The position numbers were made by a program, and so were the translations under genes. Source: Piscinibacter gummiphilus (GTDB lineage Bacteria; Pseudomonadota; Gammaproteobacteria; Burkholderiales; Burkholderiaceae_C). Taken from it: DNA of 64,000 nt. This document shows positions 8,686-17,504 of this stretch, piece by piece. The stretch is taken from NCBI RefSeq assembly GCF_002116905.1, contig NZ_CP015118.1, positions 2,666,001 through 2,730,000 of the forward strand, read 5' to 3'. Under the pieces are notes generated by a model, which saw nothing but the letters and a program-made list of their open reading frames with translations, made no database searches and had not been told where the DNA came from. Numbering within the stretch: the first letter of the stretch is position 1; the number at the start of each line of letters is the position of its first letter.

Positions 8686-9215
8686 AGCAGGAGCTCCTGT
8701 CGGGGCTGGAGGACACCTTCGAGGCGCAGCAGCGCCTGCTTCCGGTCGAGCCCGCCAGCATAGCCGGTGAGGCTGCCGTCGCGTCCGATGACCCGATGGC
8801 AGGGCACGATGATGCCGACGGGATTCCGTCCGACGGCCGCGCCGACCGCCCGCACCGCGTGGGGCGACCCCACCGCGCGGGCGATGTCGGCGTAGCTGCA
8901 GGTCTCGCCGGGCGCGATCGCCAGCAGCGCCTGCCACACCGCGCGCTGGAAGGGTGTGCCATGCAGGTCGAGCGGCAGGTCGAACGTGGTGAGCCCACCC
9001 TCGAAGTACGCGTCGAGCTGCCGCGCGGCCTCGCGGATCAGCGGGTCGTCCGGATCCTCGGGCGCGTCGAAGGTGGCGGGGAACCATTTCTGGGCGTCGA
9101 ACCACATGCCGGCCAGGCCCCGTTCGGTGCGCACCCACAGCAGGGGGCCGAACGGCGAGGGCAGCCGGGCCTGCGCGGTGCACAGGCCGTGGAGAGAGCG
9201 GGAGGTCGGGTTCAT
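8682..9215 (-). CDS. ogt: Methylated-DNA-protein cysteine methyltransferase
   Basis: 177-residue O6-alkylguanine-DNA alkyltransferase that transfers the alkyl group irreversibly to its own cysteine. The active-site loop IIVPCHRVIGRDG holds the acceptor Cys at about residue 139. The helix-turn-helix segment GETCSYADIARAVGSP with the arginine finger NPVGI-proximal region is standard, as is the N-terminal domain ending ATFDAPEDPDDPLI. ATG at 9215 overlaps the stop of the Ada-AlkA gene as ATGA (4 nt), and its own stop overlaps the EamA start. The three genes are therefore translationally coupled. Confidence 0.95.
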   Translation of the reverse strand: MNPTSRSLHGLCTAQARLPSPFGPLLWVRTERGLAGMWFDAQKWFPATFDAPEDPDDPLIREAARQLDAYFEGGLTTFDLPLDLHGTPFQRAVWQALLAIAPGETCSYADIARAVGSPHAVRAVGAAVGRNPVGIIVPCHRVIGRDGSLTGYAGGLDRKQALLRLEGVLQPRQELLL

Positions 9216-10681
9216 GGCGAGGTGGAGAGGCTGTTCCAGAGGCGCAGCACGGCGTACGCGCGCCACGGCTGCCAGCGTTCGGCGAGGCGCTCGGCCTCGC
9301 GCGGGGTGGTGGCGCCGAAGAGCGCCTTCATCGCGTTGAGCACGGCCACGTCCTTCGGCGGGAAGGCGTCGGGCCAGCCGGTGGCGCGCATCGCGATGTA
9401 GTGCGCGGTCCACGGGCCGATGCCCGGCAGATCGCACAGGTCGGCGATCAGCGGTTCGGGCGACCGTTCGGTGCGCATGCGGGCCGACAGCCGGGGCCAG
9501 GCCTCGGCCAGCGCGGCGATGGCCCCGGCTCGCGCGCGGATGATGCCCAACTCGGCCACCGACTCGACCGGCGCCGAGGCCAGCACTTCGGGCGACGGGA
9601 AGGTGCGATCGATCTCGGGCCAGGGGCTCGCGGCCGGTTGGCCGAAGCGGTCCACCAGCCGGCGCGCGAGCGTGCGCGCCGCGGCCACGGTGACCTGCTG
9701 GCCCAGCACGGCGCGCACCGCCATCTCGAACGCATCCACGCTGCCGGGCAGGCGCTGGCCCGGCGCACCGGGCAGGTCGGCCAGCGCGAGGTCGATGGTG
9801 GCGGGGTCGGCGTCGAGGTCGAGCCAGCGGCGCACGGTGGCGAGCAGCCGCCCGCTGACCGGTGACAGCTCGGGCGCGAACCGCACCCGCACGAGCGGTC
9901 GGTCGACGAGGAACTCGGCTTCGAGCCAGCCCGCCATGTCGCCCAGCACGCCGGCCCGCACGCTGCGCCGGATGCACGCGCCGGCCACGGCCTCGACGCC
10001 CGGCACGGCTCGGGCCGCGAGGAATTTCAGCAGGGCCGCATGGTCGTAGGGCGGACGCAGCCCGAGGTGCACGACCACGGCCTCGGTGGCGGGCGCGTCG
10101 GTGTCGGTCTCGCGCCGGAGTGCCGACGGGCTCATGCGGTAGCTCTCCGCGAAGGCCGCGTTGAACCGTCGCACGCTCATGAAGCCGCTCGCGAGCGCCA
10201 CGGCCGTGACGGGCAGGCGGGTGTCGGTCAGCAACTGCTTGGAAAGCAGCAGCCGGCGGGTCTGCAGGTACTGCAGCGGCGTCACGCCGTGTTCGGCGAG
10301 GAAGATGCGGCGCAGGTGCCGGTCGCTCACGCCCAGGCGTTCGGCCAGTGCGGCGATGGACGGCACACCACCGTCGCCCACGCGCCCGTCGAGCCAGTGC
10401 GCCGCCTGGCGGGCGAGGGTGCGGGACGCGTCCATCGTGGACCATGCATGCCCCGGACCCGGGGCCACCTCGGGGCGGCACTTCAGGCAGGGCCGGAACG
10501 ACGACGCCTCGGCCTGGGCCGGGGTGCCGAAGAACCGGCAGTTTTCGCGCTTCGGGATTCGCACCCGGCAAACGGGGCGGCAATAGATGCCGGTCGAGGT
10601 CACCCCCACGAACAGCCGCCCGTCGAAGCGGGCGTCGCGGGCCTTGAGTACCTCGTAGGCAGCATCGTCGTCGAGTTCCAT
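9212..10681 (-). CDS. Ada regulator-AlkA glycosylase fusion
   Basis: 489 residues. The N-terminal Ada zinc domain (1-80) has the four ligands Cys34, Cys38, Cys65 and Cys68 in GIYCRPVC and RPCLKCRPE; Cys34 is expected to accept methyl from DNA phosphotriesters. The AraC-type helix-turn-helix (about 90-185) contains LAERLGVSDRHLRRIF and SKQLLTDTRLPVTAVALASG. The rest is AlkA-type 3-methyladenine glycosylase: AlkA_N, then HhH-GPD with CDLPGIGPWTAHYIAMRATG and catalytic Asp in PPKDVAV. The protein senses methylation, activates transcription and removes alkylated bases. ATG at 10681 is used; upstream Met codons lack conserved sequence. It leads the operon with ogt and the EamA exporter. Confidence 0.93.
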   Translation of the reverse strand: MELDDDAAYEVLKARDARFDGRLFVGVTSTGIYCRPVCRVRIPKRENCRFFGTPAQAEASSFRPCLKCRPEVAPGPGHAWSTMDASRTLARQAAHWLDGRVGDGGVPSIAALAERLGVSDRHLRRIFLAEHGVTPLQYLQTRRLLLSKQLLTDTRLPVTAVALASGFMSVRRFNAAFAESYRMSPSALRRETDTDAPATEAVVVHLGLRPPYDHAALLKFLAARAVPGVEAVAGACIRRSVRAGVLGDMAGWLEAEFLVDRPLVRVRFAPELSPVSGRLLATVRRWLDLDADPATIDLALADLPGAPGQRLPGSVDAFEMAVRAVLGQQVTVAAARTLARRLVDRFGQPAASPWPEIDRTFPSPEVLASAPVESVAELGIIRARAGAIAALAEAWPRLSARMRTERSPEPLIADLCDLPGIGPWTAHYIAMRATGWPDAFPPKDVAVLNAMKALFGATTPREAERLAERWQPWRAYAVLRLWNSLSTSP

Positions 10682-10802
10682 GAGGTGATTATCGGCATGG
10701 CGATTGCAACGAACTCGCCGTTTCCGGACACGTCCCGGACCCTCAAAAAAGGGACTTCCCGGGTCCCTACAATCCCGCAACCTTCACGGAGAGCACAAGA
10801 GC

Positions 10803-12194
10803 ATGCAAGTCACCGCGTCCAACTTCAAGGCCTACGACATCCGGGGCATCGTCGGCAAGACCATCGACGAAGCCTTCGCCGAACACCTGGGACGCGCCTT
10901 CGGCAGCGCCGCCATCGAGGCGGGCGAAAAGGCCGTGGCCGTGGGCCGGGACGGCCGCCTGTCGGGCCCGTCGCTCGTGGCCGCCCTGGTGCGCGGCCTC
11001 GCGTCCACCGGCCTCGACGTGGTCGACCTCGGCGCCGTCACCACCCCGATGCTGTACTACGTGGCCGCCACCCGCGGGAAGCACGGCTGCAACAGCGGCA
11101 TCCAGGTCACGGGCAGCCACAACCCCAAGGACTACAACGGCTTCAAGATGGTGCTGGCCGGCCGCGCCATCTACGGCGACGAGATCCAGGCCCTGCGCCA
11201 GCGCATCGAGAAGGAAGACTATGTGAAGGGTGAGGGCCGCTCGGCCCCGATGGACATCGTCCCCGAGTACAGCCACCGCATCACGAGCGACGCGCGCCTG
11301 GCCCGCCGCATGAAGATCGTCGTCGACTCGGGCAACGGCATTCCCGGCGCTTCGGCCCCGGCCATCCTGCGCGCCCTGGGTTGCGACGTGACCGAGCTGT
11401 ACTCCGAGGTGGACGGCGACTTCCCGAACCACCACCCGGACCCCAGCAAGCCGGAGAACCTCGCCGACCTGATCCGCGCCGTGAAGGAAGGCGACGCCGA
11501 GATCGGCCTCGCCTTCGACGGCGACGGCGACCGCCTGGGCGTGGTCACGAAGGACGGCAACATCATCTACCCCGACCGGCAGCTGATGCTGTTCGCCACC
11601 GACATCCTCCGCCGCAACAAGGGCGCCACGATCATCTACGACGTCAAGTGCACGCAGCGCCTGGCCCCGGTGATCCGCGAGGCCGGCGGCAAGCCGCTGA
11701 TGTACATGACGGGGCACTCGCTCGTGAAGGCCAAGCTCAAGGAAACGAAGGCCCCGCTCGCCGGCGAGATGAGCGGCCACATCTTCTTCAGCGAACGCTG
11801 GTACGGCTTCGACGACGCCACGTACACCGCGGCCCGCCTGCTCGAGATCCTGTCGCGCACCGACAACCCGAGCGCCGAGCTGAACGCGCTGCCCACGAGC
11901 TTCAGCACGCCCGAGCTGAACGTGCCGTGCGCCGAGGGCGAGGCCCGCCAGATCGTGCAGAAGTTGCTGGAGACGGGCGAGTTTCCGGGCGCCAAGGAGA
12001 TCATCACGATCGACGGCCTGCGCGCGGAGTACGATGATGGTTTCGGGCTGATCCGGTCGTCCAACACGACGCCGGTGCTGGTGCTGCGCTTCGAAGGCCA
12101 CACCGAGGACGCCCTTCACCGCATCGAAGGGCAGTTCATGGACGCGTTGCGCAAGGTCAAACCCGACGCCCAGTTCGCCGCTTCGGCCCACTAG
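10803..12194 (+). CDS. Phosphomannomutase/phosphoglucomutase
   Basis: 463-residue alpha-D-phosphohexomutase (AlgC/ManB type) interconverting hexose 1- and 6-phosphates for LPS and exopolysaccharide sugar nucleotides. The phosphoserine loop is VTGSHNPKDYNGFK with Ser at about residue 105. The Mg site is DGDGDR at 239-244. The sugar-binding loop GEMSGHIFF and the phosphate-binding RSSNTTPVLVLRFE near the C-terminus are present. ATG 10803 starts MQVTASNFKAYDIRG. Upstream, TACAAT at 10768-10773 is a possible -10, and GGGAC/GTCCC arms (10751-10767) form a small hairpin; no good -35 is visible. It precedes waaC by 16 bp, fitting an LPS-core operon. Confidence 0.93.
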   Translation: MQVTASNFKAYDIRGIVGKTIDEAFAEHLGRAFGSAAIEAGEKAVAVGRDGRLSGPSLVAALVRGLASTGLDVVDLGAVTTPMLYYVAATRGKHGCNSGIQVTGSHNPKDYNGFKMVLAGRAIYGDEIQALRQRIEKEDYVKGEGRSAPMDIVPEYSHRITSDARLARRMKIVVDSGNGIPGASAPAILRALGCDVTELYSEVDGDFPNHHPDPSKPENLADLIRAVKEGDAEIGLAFDGDGDRLGVVTKDGNIIYPDRQLMLFATDILRRNKGATIIYDVKCTQRLAPVIREAGGKPLMYMTGHSLVKAKLKETKAPLAGEMSGHIFFSERWYGFDDATYTAARLLEILSRTDNPSAELNALPTSFSTPELNVPCAEGEARQIVQKLLETGEFPGAKEIITIDGLRAEYDDGFGLIRSSNTTPVLVLRFEGHTEDALHRIEGQFMDALRKVKPDAQFAASAH

Positions 12195-12210
12195 GCCCAT
12201 CCGCTTCTCT

Positions 12211-13182
12211 GTGCGCGTCCTCCTCGTCAAACTCTCCTCGCTGGGGGACGTCGTCCACGCGATGCCGGTCGTTCACGACATCCAGGCCGCCCACCCCGGG
12301 GCGGTGGTGGACTGGGTCGTCGAACCGGGTTTCGCACCGCTCGTGCGGCGGGTCGCGGGCATCGGCACGGTGTTCGAATGCGCGCAGCGCCGCTGGCGCA
12401 AGGCCTGGTGGACGAAGGCCGTGCGCGAGGAGCGCCGCGCGTTCCGCGAGGCGCTGCGAGCGAGCGAATACGACGCGGTGATCGATCTGCAGGGCCTGAC
12501 CAAGTCGGTGCTCGTCGCCCGGCAGGCCCGCGGCAAGCGCTACGGCCTCGCCAACCGCACCGACGGATCGGGCTACGAGGCACCGGCCCGCTGGTTCGTC
12601 GACGAGGCCATCCCCATCACCCCGCACATCCACGCCCTCGACCGCTCGCGCGAGCTGGCGGCGAAGGCGCTCGGCTACACCGTCTCCGGCCCGCCGGTGT
12701 TCGGGCTGCAATCCCACGGACCCCGCTGCGACGTGCCCACGCTCGTCTTCGTGCACGGCACGTCGCGTGACGACAAGCTGTGGCCCGAGGCGAACTGGAT
12801 CGAGTTCGGCCAGCGCTGCGTGTCGTCCGGTTTTTCCGTTGTCCTGCCGCAGGCCGGGGACGTCGAACGCGAACGGGCGGGCCGCATCGCCGCGGCCATC
12901 GGGCCGCAGGCGTCGGTGTGGCCGCCGATGTCGCTCGACGCGCTCGTGGACCGCATGGGCGGCACGCAGGGCGTGATCGGCGTCGACAGCGGCCTGAGCC
13001 ACATCGCCGTGGCCCTCGACCTGCCGCACGTGCAGCTCTACAACTTCCCGACGGCGTGGCGCACCGGGCCCCAGGTGTCGCACGGACATCGCCACCAGGC
13101 CTCCCTCGAACGCGATCCCACGCCCGAGGTGGACCTCGTGTGGGCGGCCTGGCAGGTGGTGCGAAGGGCTGCGCGTTCATGA
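12211..13182 (+). CDS. waaC: LPS heptosyltransferase I
   Basis: 323-residue GT9 glycosyltransferase adding the first L-glycero-D-manno-heptose to Kdo2-lipid A at the inner membrane. The GTG start encodes MRVLLVKLSSLGDVVHAMPV, the diagnostic N-terminus. DAVIDLQGLTKSVLVARQA and the C-terminal donor-site GVIGVDSGLSHIAVALDLPH followed by VQLYNFPT are conserved. The gene lies between the phosphohexomutase and waaA, with its TGA overlapping the waaA start as ATGA. Length is normal for WaaC. Confidence 0.93.
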   Translation: MRVLLVKLSSLGDVVHAMPVVHDIQAAHPGAVVDWVVEPGFAPLVRRVAGIGTVFECAQRRWRKAWWTKAVREERRAFREALRASEYDAVIDLQGLTKSVLVARQARGKRYGLANRTDGSGYEAPARWFVDEAIPITPHIHALDRSRELAAKALGYTVSGPPVFGLQSHGPRCDVPTLVFVHGTSRDDKLWPEANWIEFGQRCVSSGFSVVLPQAGDVERERAGRIAAAIGPQASVWPPMSLDALVDRMGGTQGVIGVDSGLSHIAVALDLPHVQLYNFPTAWRTGPQVSHGHRHQASLERDPTPEVDLVWAAWQVVRRAARS

Positions 13183-14459
13183 GCGGCGGCTGGGGTTCGC
13201 GCGCCGCCCGGGGCGCGTATTCGCTGGCCTTGCGCCTCGCGTCGCCGGCCTACCTCGGCAAGCTGCTGTGGCGCAGCCGCGTCGAGCCGCCGTACCGGCA
13301 TGCGCTCGGCGAACGCTTCGGCTTCTACGGCAAGCCCGCGCAGCCCGGGGCCCTGTGGCTCCACGCCGTGTCCCTCGGCGAGACACGCGCGGCCCAGGCG
13401 CTCGTCGACGCGCTGCGTGCCGAACGCCCGGACCTGCGCCTGATCCTCACGAACGGCACGGCCACGGGCCACGAGGCCGGCCACGCGATGCTGCGCGACG
13501 GCGACGTGCAGACCTGGCTGCCGTTCGACACCCCCGGCGCCACGCGCCGCTTCTTCCGCCACTTCAAGCCCGCCGCCGGCGTGCTGATGGAAACCGAGAT
13601 CTGGCCCAACGTGCTCGAGGCGGCGCGCGGGGCCGGCGTGCCCGTCGTGCTCGCGAACGCGCGCCTGAGCGAGAAGAGCCTGCGCCAGGGCCAGCGCTTC
13701 GGCGCGGTGCTGGGCCCTGCGATGGCCTCGCTGCACGAGGCGCTCGCGCAGACCGAGGCCGACGCGGCACGCCTGCGGACCGCCGGCGTTCGCCAGGCGA
13801 TCGTCTGCGGCAACCTGAAGTTCGACATGCGCATCGACCCCGCGCTGCTGCAGCTCGGCCAGGCCTGGCGCGAGGCGCTGGGCCGGCCGGTGATGCTCGG
13901 CACGTCCACGCGCGAAGGCGAGGAGGGCGGGTTGATCGACGCCTGGAAGGCGCAGCCCGCCGACCAGCGCGGCCTGTTGCTGATCGTGCCGCGCCATCCC
14001 CAGCGTTTCGATGAGGTGGCGGCGCTGGTGCTGGCGGCCGGCCTCACGCTCGCCCGCCGATCCAGCTGGGGTGACACGCCGCCGGAAGACGCGCTGAAGG
14101 CCGACGTGTGGCTGGGCGACTCGATGCGCGAGATGCCGCTGTACTACGGCCTGTCCGACGTCGCGCTGCTGGGCGGCAGCTTCGCCCCGCTGGGCGGGCA
14201 GAACCTGATCGAGGCGGCCGCGTGCGGCTGCCCGATCGTGATGGGCCCGCACACGTTCAACTTCGCGGAGGCCGCCGAGCTGTCGCTGGCGGCCGGGGCA
14301 TCGCTGCGGGCCACGGACATCGTCGATGGCGTGGCACAGGCCGTGGGCCTCATGGCACCCGGCTGGCGCGGTCCTGTCGCTGCGAAGGCGCTGGCGTTCG
14401 CGGCCGCCCACCAGGGCGCGGCGAAGCGGATGGCCGGGCGCATTGCGCCGCTCAGCTGA
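13179..14459 (+). CDS. waaA: 3-deoxy-D-manno-octulosonic-acid (Kdo) transferase
   Basis: 426-residue GT30 enzyme that transfers Kdo from CMP-Kdo to lipid IVA. An N-terminal hydrophobic anchor region (YSLALRLASPAYLGKLLW) precedes the GT-B fold. LWLHAVSLGETRAAQALVDA contains the catalytic Glu-type SxGE block, followed by LMETEIWPNVLEAARGAGVP. The C-terminal LLGGSFAPLGGQNLIEAAAC and PIVMGPHTFNFAEAA are family signatures. It is translationally coupled to waaC and overlaps the 3' end of the convergent gene at 14452 by 8 bp. Confidence 0.95.
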   Translation: MSGGWGSRAARGAYSLALRLASPAYLGKLLWRSRVEPPYRHALGERFGFYGKPAQPGALWLHAVSLGETRAAQALVDALRAERPDLRLILTNGTATGHEAGHAMLRDGDVQTWLPFDTPGATRRFFRHFKPAAGVLMETEIWPNVLEAARGAGVPVVLANARLSEKSLRQGQRFGAVLGPAMASLHEALAQTEADAARLRTAGVRQAIVCGNLKFDMRIDPALLQLGQAWREALGRPVMLGTSTREGEEGGLIDAWKAQPADQRGLLLIVPRHPQRFDEVAALVLAAGLTLARRSSWGDTPPEDALKADVWLGDSMREMPLYYGLSDVALLGGSFAPLGGQNLIEAAACGCPIVMGPHTFNFAEAAELSLAAGASLRATDIVDGVAQAVGLMAPGWRGPVAAKALAFAAAHQGAAKRMAGRIAPLS

Positions 14460-15501
14460 CGCGTGCCCGTTCCGCCAGAGGAAGACCGAGGCGCGCACAG
14501 ACCGGCACGCAGACCGCGGGGTCGGCCACCAGAAAACCCAGCCACTCGGCGTTCTCCCAAGGCGACGCCTCGAACTGGAGGGCCCGATCCGGGCGTCCCA
14601 GCTCCGCCATGAAACGGTCGACGGCGTTCAGCACGGAAGGCAGGTCCATCCAGGTACCCTCGCTCTTGAAGGGAAAGCTGTGCGTCCTGCCCCCGTGGCT
14701 GAACCGCACCCGCTTTCCGCCGGCGACCCGGTAGACGCGCACGCCCTCCTGGGAAAGCGCCGCATCGTCGCCGACTTTGAATCGGCGTTCCGCGTCGGGC
14801 GTGCGCATGATGAGTTCGGCGTGCTCGGTGACATCGATCAGCTGTTCCTCGGAGTCCGACTCCTGCGACACCTCCGCGACGTCGACGGCCGGCACCGCCC
14901 TGGCCAGGAGCTGCTGGAACAGCTGGTCGTGCCGCGGATCGAATCCGCTGTCTCTCACGGATGCGATGAGAAGCCGGGTCTCGACGTTGAACAAGGCCGC
15001 GAGAACGTAGAAGAAACCGCACGAGAGCGCGGAGACCGGGTTCGCGATCCAGGCATCGATTCGGGCCCTCCCGGACTCGGACATGCTTTCGACCAGGCTC
15101 GCATCCCGCAGGATCGCGGCCACATCCGCCGCGGCGAGACCTTCTTCCTGCCACCGGAACATCAAGCGGTCCCACGGGTGCAGGGCCCCTGAGACCTCAG
15201 GGTCACGCGCGCCGCTGCGCGCGAGCAACTGGGCGATGGACTGCCCCGCATAACCCTCCGTGTGGTCTGGCAGCGCTGCGCGCAACGCGGTGAGCAGCGC
15301 GGGATCGACCGGCCAGATGCCGTTCTTGTAGGTCGTTTCGTCGAGCACGTGATAGAGGCGGTTGCCGATCTCGACCACGACCTGGTGCAGCAGATAGCGT
15401 TCGTCTCCTGGCGACTTGAACCGATGCGACTTCTCCCAGCCCATCGCCTCGAGCACCCTGCGCGTGCTGAGCTTGAAGTCGTCCTGATCCTCCCCACCCA
15501 T
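14452..15501 (-). CDS. Uncharacterised protein (349 aa)
   Basis: Not recognised. ATG at 15501 is preceded by AAGGAG seven bases upstream, a good ribosome site; longer in-frame starts lack one. The N-terminal part (KLSTRRVLEAMGWEKSHRFK) looks alpha-helical. The middle has a hydrophobic segment SALSCGFFYVLAALFNVETR that is too mixed to be a sure membrane helix. An acidic stretch ESDSEEQLIDVTEHAELIMR follows, then a beta-rich part around VYRVAGGKRVRFSHGGRT. No catalytic motif was found. It is convergent with waaA and marks the edge of an accessory stretch whose codon use is visibly less GC-biased than the flanks. Confidence 0.7.
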   Translation of the reverse strand: MGGEDQDDFKLSTRRVLEAMGWEKSHRFKSPGDERYLLHQVVVEIGNRLYHVLDETTYKNGIWPVDPALLTALRAALPDHTEGYAGQSIAQLLARSGARDPEVSGALHPWDRLMFRWQEEGLAAADVAAILRDASLVESMSESGRARIDAWIANPVSALSCGFFYVLAALFNVETRLLIASVRDSGFDPRHDQLFQQLLARAVPAVDVAEVSQESDSEEQLIDVTEHAELIMRTPDAERRFKVGDDAALSQEGVRVYRVAGGKRVRFSHGGRTHSFPFKSEGTWMDLPSVLNAVDRFMAELGRPDRALQFEASPWENAEWLGFLVADPAVCVPVCARLGLPLAERARVS

Positions 15502-15783
15502 GCGAAGCTCCTTCGGATTCACGGCGGCGGATTCCCAGGATCGAAAAGGGCGACTCGGGTGCAAGCCGGAGTCAGCCATCGGGGCGCCGATCGCCGATAG
15601 TCTATCCACCGCTGCTTCCCGGTGGCGTCCAGGCGGCCCGAGGCAGCGGCCATCCCTCCGACCGGCGATGTCCTGCTTATCATCGTCCTCGTCCGCGGCA
15701 TGAACGTTCCGGGGAAGCCGGGTGCGTTGTCCGTTCGCAGCGCACACCTCGCGGGCATCCCCAACACCCATGGAGTGCAGATC

Positions 15784-16110
15784 ATGAAGCGGCCAAGCCC
15801 CGCCTGGAATCTCGTGTTCACCGGGCATTCGGGCGGATGGAAGCGCTGGGTTCCCGGGCTGCAACTCCTCGGCCGCTACGAGGCGGCCTGGCTGCCGAAC
15901 GACGTGGCCGCCGGCCTGGTGCTGGCCACCATGCTGGTTCCCGTCGGGATCGCCTATGCGGTCGCATCGGGCCTCCCGGGGACCCATGGGCTGTACGCCA
16001 CCATCGTGCCGCTGCTGGCCTACGCGTTGTTCGGTCCCAGCCGGATTCTCGTGCTGGGGCCGGACTCTGCACTCGCCACGCGTCCGGACCGATCGGAGCC
16101 GGCGGAGTGA
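15784..16110 (+). pseudogene. N-terminal remnant of a SulP/SLC26 sulfate permease
   Basis: The first ~98 codons match the start of SulP transporters: YEAAWLPNDVAAGLVLATML, VPVGIAYAVASGLPGTHGLY and TIVPLLAYALFGPSRILVLG then PDSALA. After that the sequence leaves the family abruptly (TRPDRSEPAE, stop at 16110). The other helices and the STAS domain, some 400-500 residues, are absent in all frames downstream. The remnant keeps its start codon and could still yield a 108-residue two-helix peptide. The break near 16077 marks a deletion or recombination joint. The 282-bp gap before it (15502-15783) holds no gene I can support. Confidence 0.8.
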
Positions 16111-16199
16111 ACCGGACTGGCCTTCGGGGTCGCTGACTCCGAATGTGCCCCGAACAGACGTATGCTTCCGGCAACCCTCGACCAGCATCAGCCCGGCAC

Positions 16200-16550
16200 A
16201 TGAGCGTCAAGACTTGCGGCGTAGACGAGTTTCAGCAACGTTTGAAGGAATGGCGCGGCGGCCCCGCTTCGTTCAATGCCTACAGGGACGACCATGATCG
16301 ACTGATCCTGAAGCTCGCCCATCCGATGGCGCAGCAAGAGCCCGTTGGTCTTGCGTTCTTCTATTGCACGTATGTCGCCGGCCCTACCTCATGGCACGCC
16401 GCCGATCTGGTCGTGCGGGAGGCCGCGCGAGAAGATGGTTCGCTTGGCTATGAAGCGTGCGACAGCGTCGCAGGTTTGGTCGTGCGGTTCGCTAGCGCGA
16501 GTCTGTACGGTCATGAAGAGGCGGTACTGCCCGAGCGGAACTCGAAGTGA
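16200..16550 (+). CDS. Uncharacterised protein (116 aa)
   Basis: Not recognised. ATG 16200 begins MSVKTCGVDEFQQRLKEWRG. The composition is that of a soluble alpha/beta protein: an amphipathic helix at the start, then HPMAQQEPVGLAFFYCTYV and a second half rich in Ala and Glu ending in SLYGHEEAVLPERNSK. There is no signal peptide and no membrane segment. Base composition is lower in GC than housekeeping genes here, suggesting acquisition. It is followed directly by a 28-nt element that recurs after the ORF at 17196. Confidence 0.55.
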   Translation: MSVKTCGVDEFQQRLKEWRGGPASFNAYRDDHDRLILKLAHPMAQQEPVGLAFFYCTYVAGPTSWHAADLVVREAAREDGSLGYEACDSVAGLVVRFASASLYGHEEAVLPERNSK

Positions 16551-16578
16551 AGCTGGGCGACCGCTCCCAGCCTGATGC
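16551..16578 (+). repeat. Post-ORF direct repeat, copy 1
   Basis: Begins at the base after a stop codon (TGA 16548-16550). 24 of 28 positions match copy 2 at 17506-17533, the core being GACCGCTYCCAGCCTGAWGC. In this copy GACCGC (16559-16564) pairs with GCGGTC (16577-16582) around a 12-nt loop, so it can fold into a stem-loop. No poly-T follows. Confidence 0.55.
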
Positions 16579-16635
16579 GGTCACCGCTGCGCAGGCGGAA
16601 GCGAACCCTGTCGGCCGAACGCTAAGATCTCAGGA

Positions 16636-17196
16636 ATGAACTCCGAGTCCTCGTCCCATCCCTCATCTCTTGCGCACCTCGACGGAGAGTGCATTGTGAG
16701 ATGGGTTGGGTTGGAGATGGCGCTGGACGGTGGGCGTGCGGTGGTGACAGACGAGACGGTCGTCACCGGCCTCGCGGGCGACTCACCCGTCGTTTGGGCG
16801 CATCCTGATGTTCCCTTCTGGCAATTCTCAGGCGTCTACATCGAGCGCGGCGATGGCCTTCACTTCCGGTTGTTCGCAGAAGATGCAGACGACCGCCCGA
16901 ATGGCTTGCTCCTTGCGAGAACGGAGGGTGTGCCCGAACCCGTTGAGGAAGCGCCGGGCAGTCTGTATCGGACACGGGTGCTGGAACACCTGCCGACTGG
17001 AGTGGCAAGATTGTCTGTGCTTCGCCAGGGGCCCGGCGGAGCCGTCCTGGATGCTTCGTTGGAGATCTCGGGCCAAGTGATACGGCTGCTCTGTGGCGAG
17101 ATGTATCTCCGCGAGGACGGGTCGTTCGAAATGGTGAGCCCGAACGAATCGGTGCTCGTTCAGTTGAACGGCATGCGCCCCGACTGCGCTGGCTGA
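16636..17196 (+). CDS. Uncharacterised protein (186 aa)
   Basis: Not recognised. The protein is beta-rich and acidic, with segments such as CIVRWVGLEMALDGGRAVVT, FWQFSGVYIERGDGLHFRLF and EMYLREDGSFEMVSPNESVL. There is no signal peptide and no transmembrane segment. Its TGA shares a base with the ATG of the next gene (TGATG at 17194-17198), so the two are translationally coupled and likely functionally linked. The start at 16636 is the first ATG and has a weak purine-rich upstream region (ctcagga). Confidence 0.6.
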   Translation: MNSESSSHPSSLAHLDGECIVRWVGLEMALDGGRAVVTDETVVTGLAGDSPVVWAHPDVPFWQFSGVYIERGDGLHFRLFAEDADDRPNGLLLARTEGVPEPVEEAPGSLYRTRVLEHLPTGVARLSVLRQGPGGAVLDASLEISGQVIRLLCGEMYLREDGSFEMVSPNESVLVQLNGMRPDCAG

Positions 17197-17504
17197 TGCG
17201 AATCTATCTGGACGACGAGCGCAACACGCCTCCGGGATGGACGCGTGCATTCTGGCCCGACGAGGTCATCAAGCTCCTTCAAGCCGGAGGCGTCGAAGAG
17301 GTCAGCCTGGACCATGACCTCGGCGACGACCAGCGTGGCACAGGATACGACGTGGTCCTCTGGATCGAGGAAGCCGTCGCCCTGCATGGCTTCGTTCCTC
17401 CGAGAATTCGCGTGCACTCGGCGAACTCTTCGGCCCGCCAGAAGATGGAGGCCGGCATTCTGGCAATCGAGAGGCTCAGCAAGAAAGCCCATGGCAACCG
17501 CTGA
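17196..17504 (+). CDS. Cyclic-phosphate-processing receiver-like domain protein (cREC family)
   Basis: 102 residues. The sequence opens MRIYLDDERNTPPGWTRAFW and continues VSLDHDLGDDQRGTGYDVVL with PPRIRVHSANSSARQKM. This is the pattern of the cREC family, small receiver-fold proteins predicted to handle cyclic-phosphate RNA or nucleotide ends. LDDER supplies the acidic pocket and SLDHDLG occupies the usual phospho-acceptor strand; VHSAN replaces the receiver Thr/Ser switch. The role in RNA-end processing is known only as a family prediction. It is coupled to the unknown gene upstream by a one-base overlap, so the two may form a functional pair. Confidence 0.72.
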   Translation: MRIYLDDERNTPPGWTRAFWPDEVIKLLQAGGVEEVSLDHDLGDDQRGTGYDVVLWIEEAVALHGFVPPRIRVHSANSSARQKMEAGILAIERLSKKAHGNR

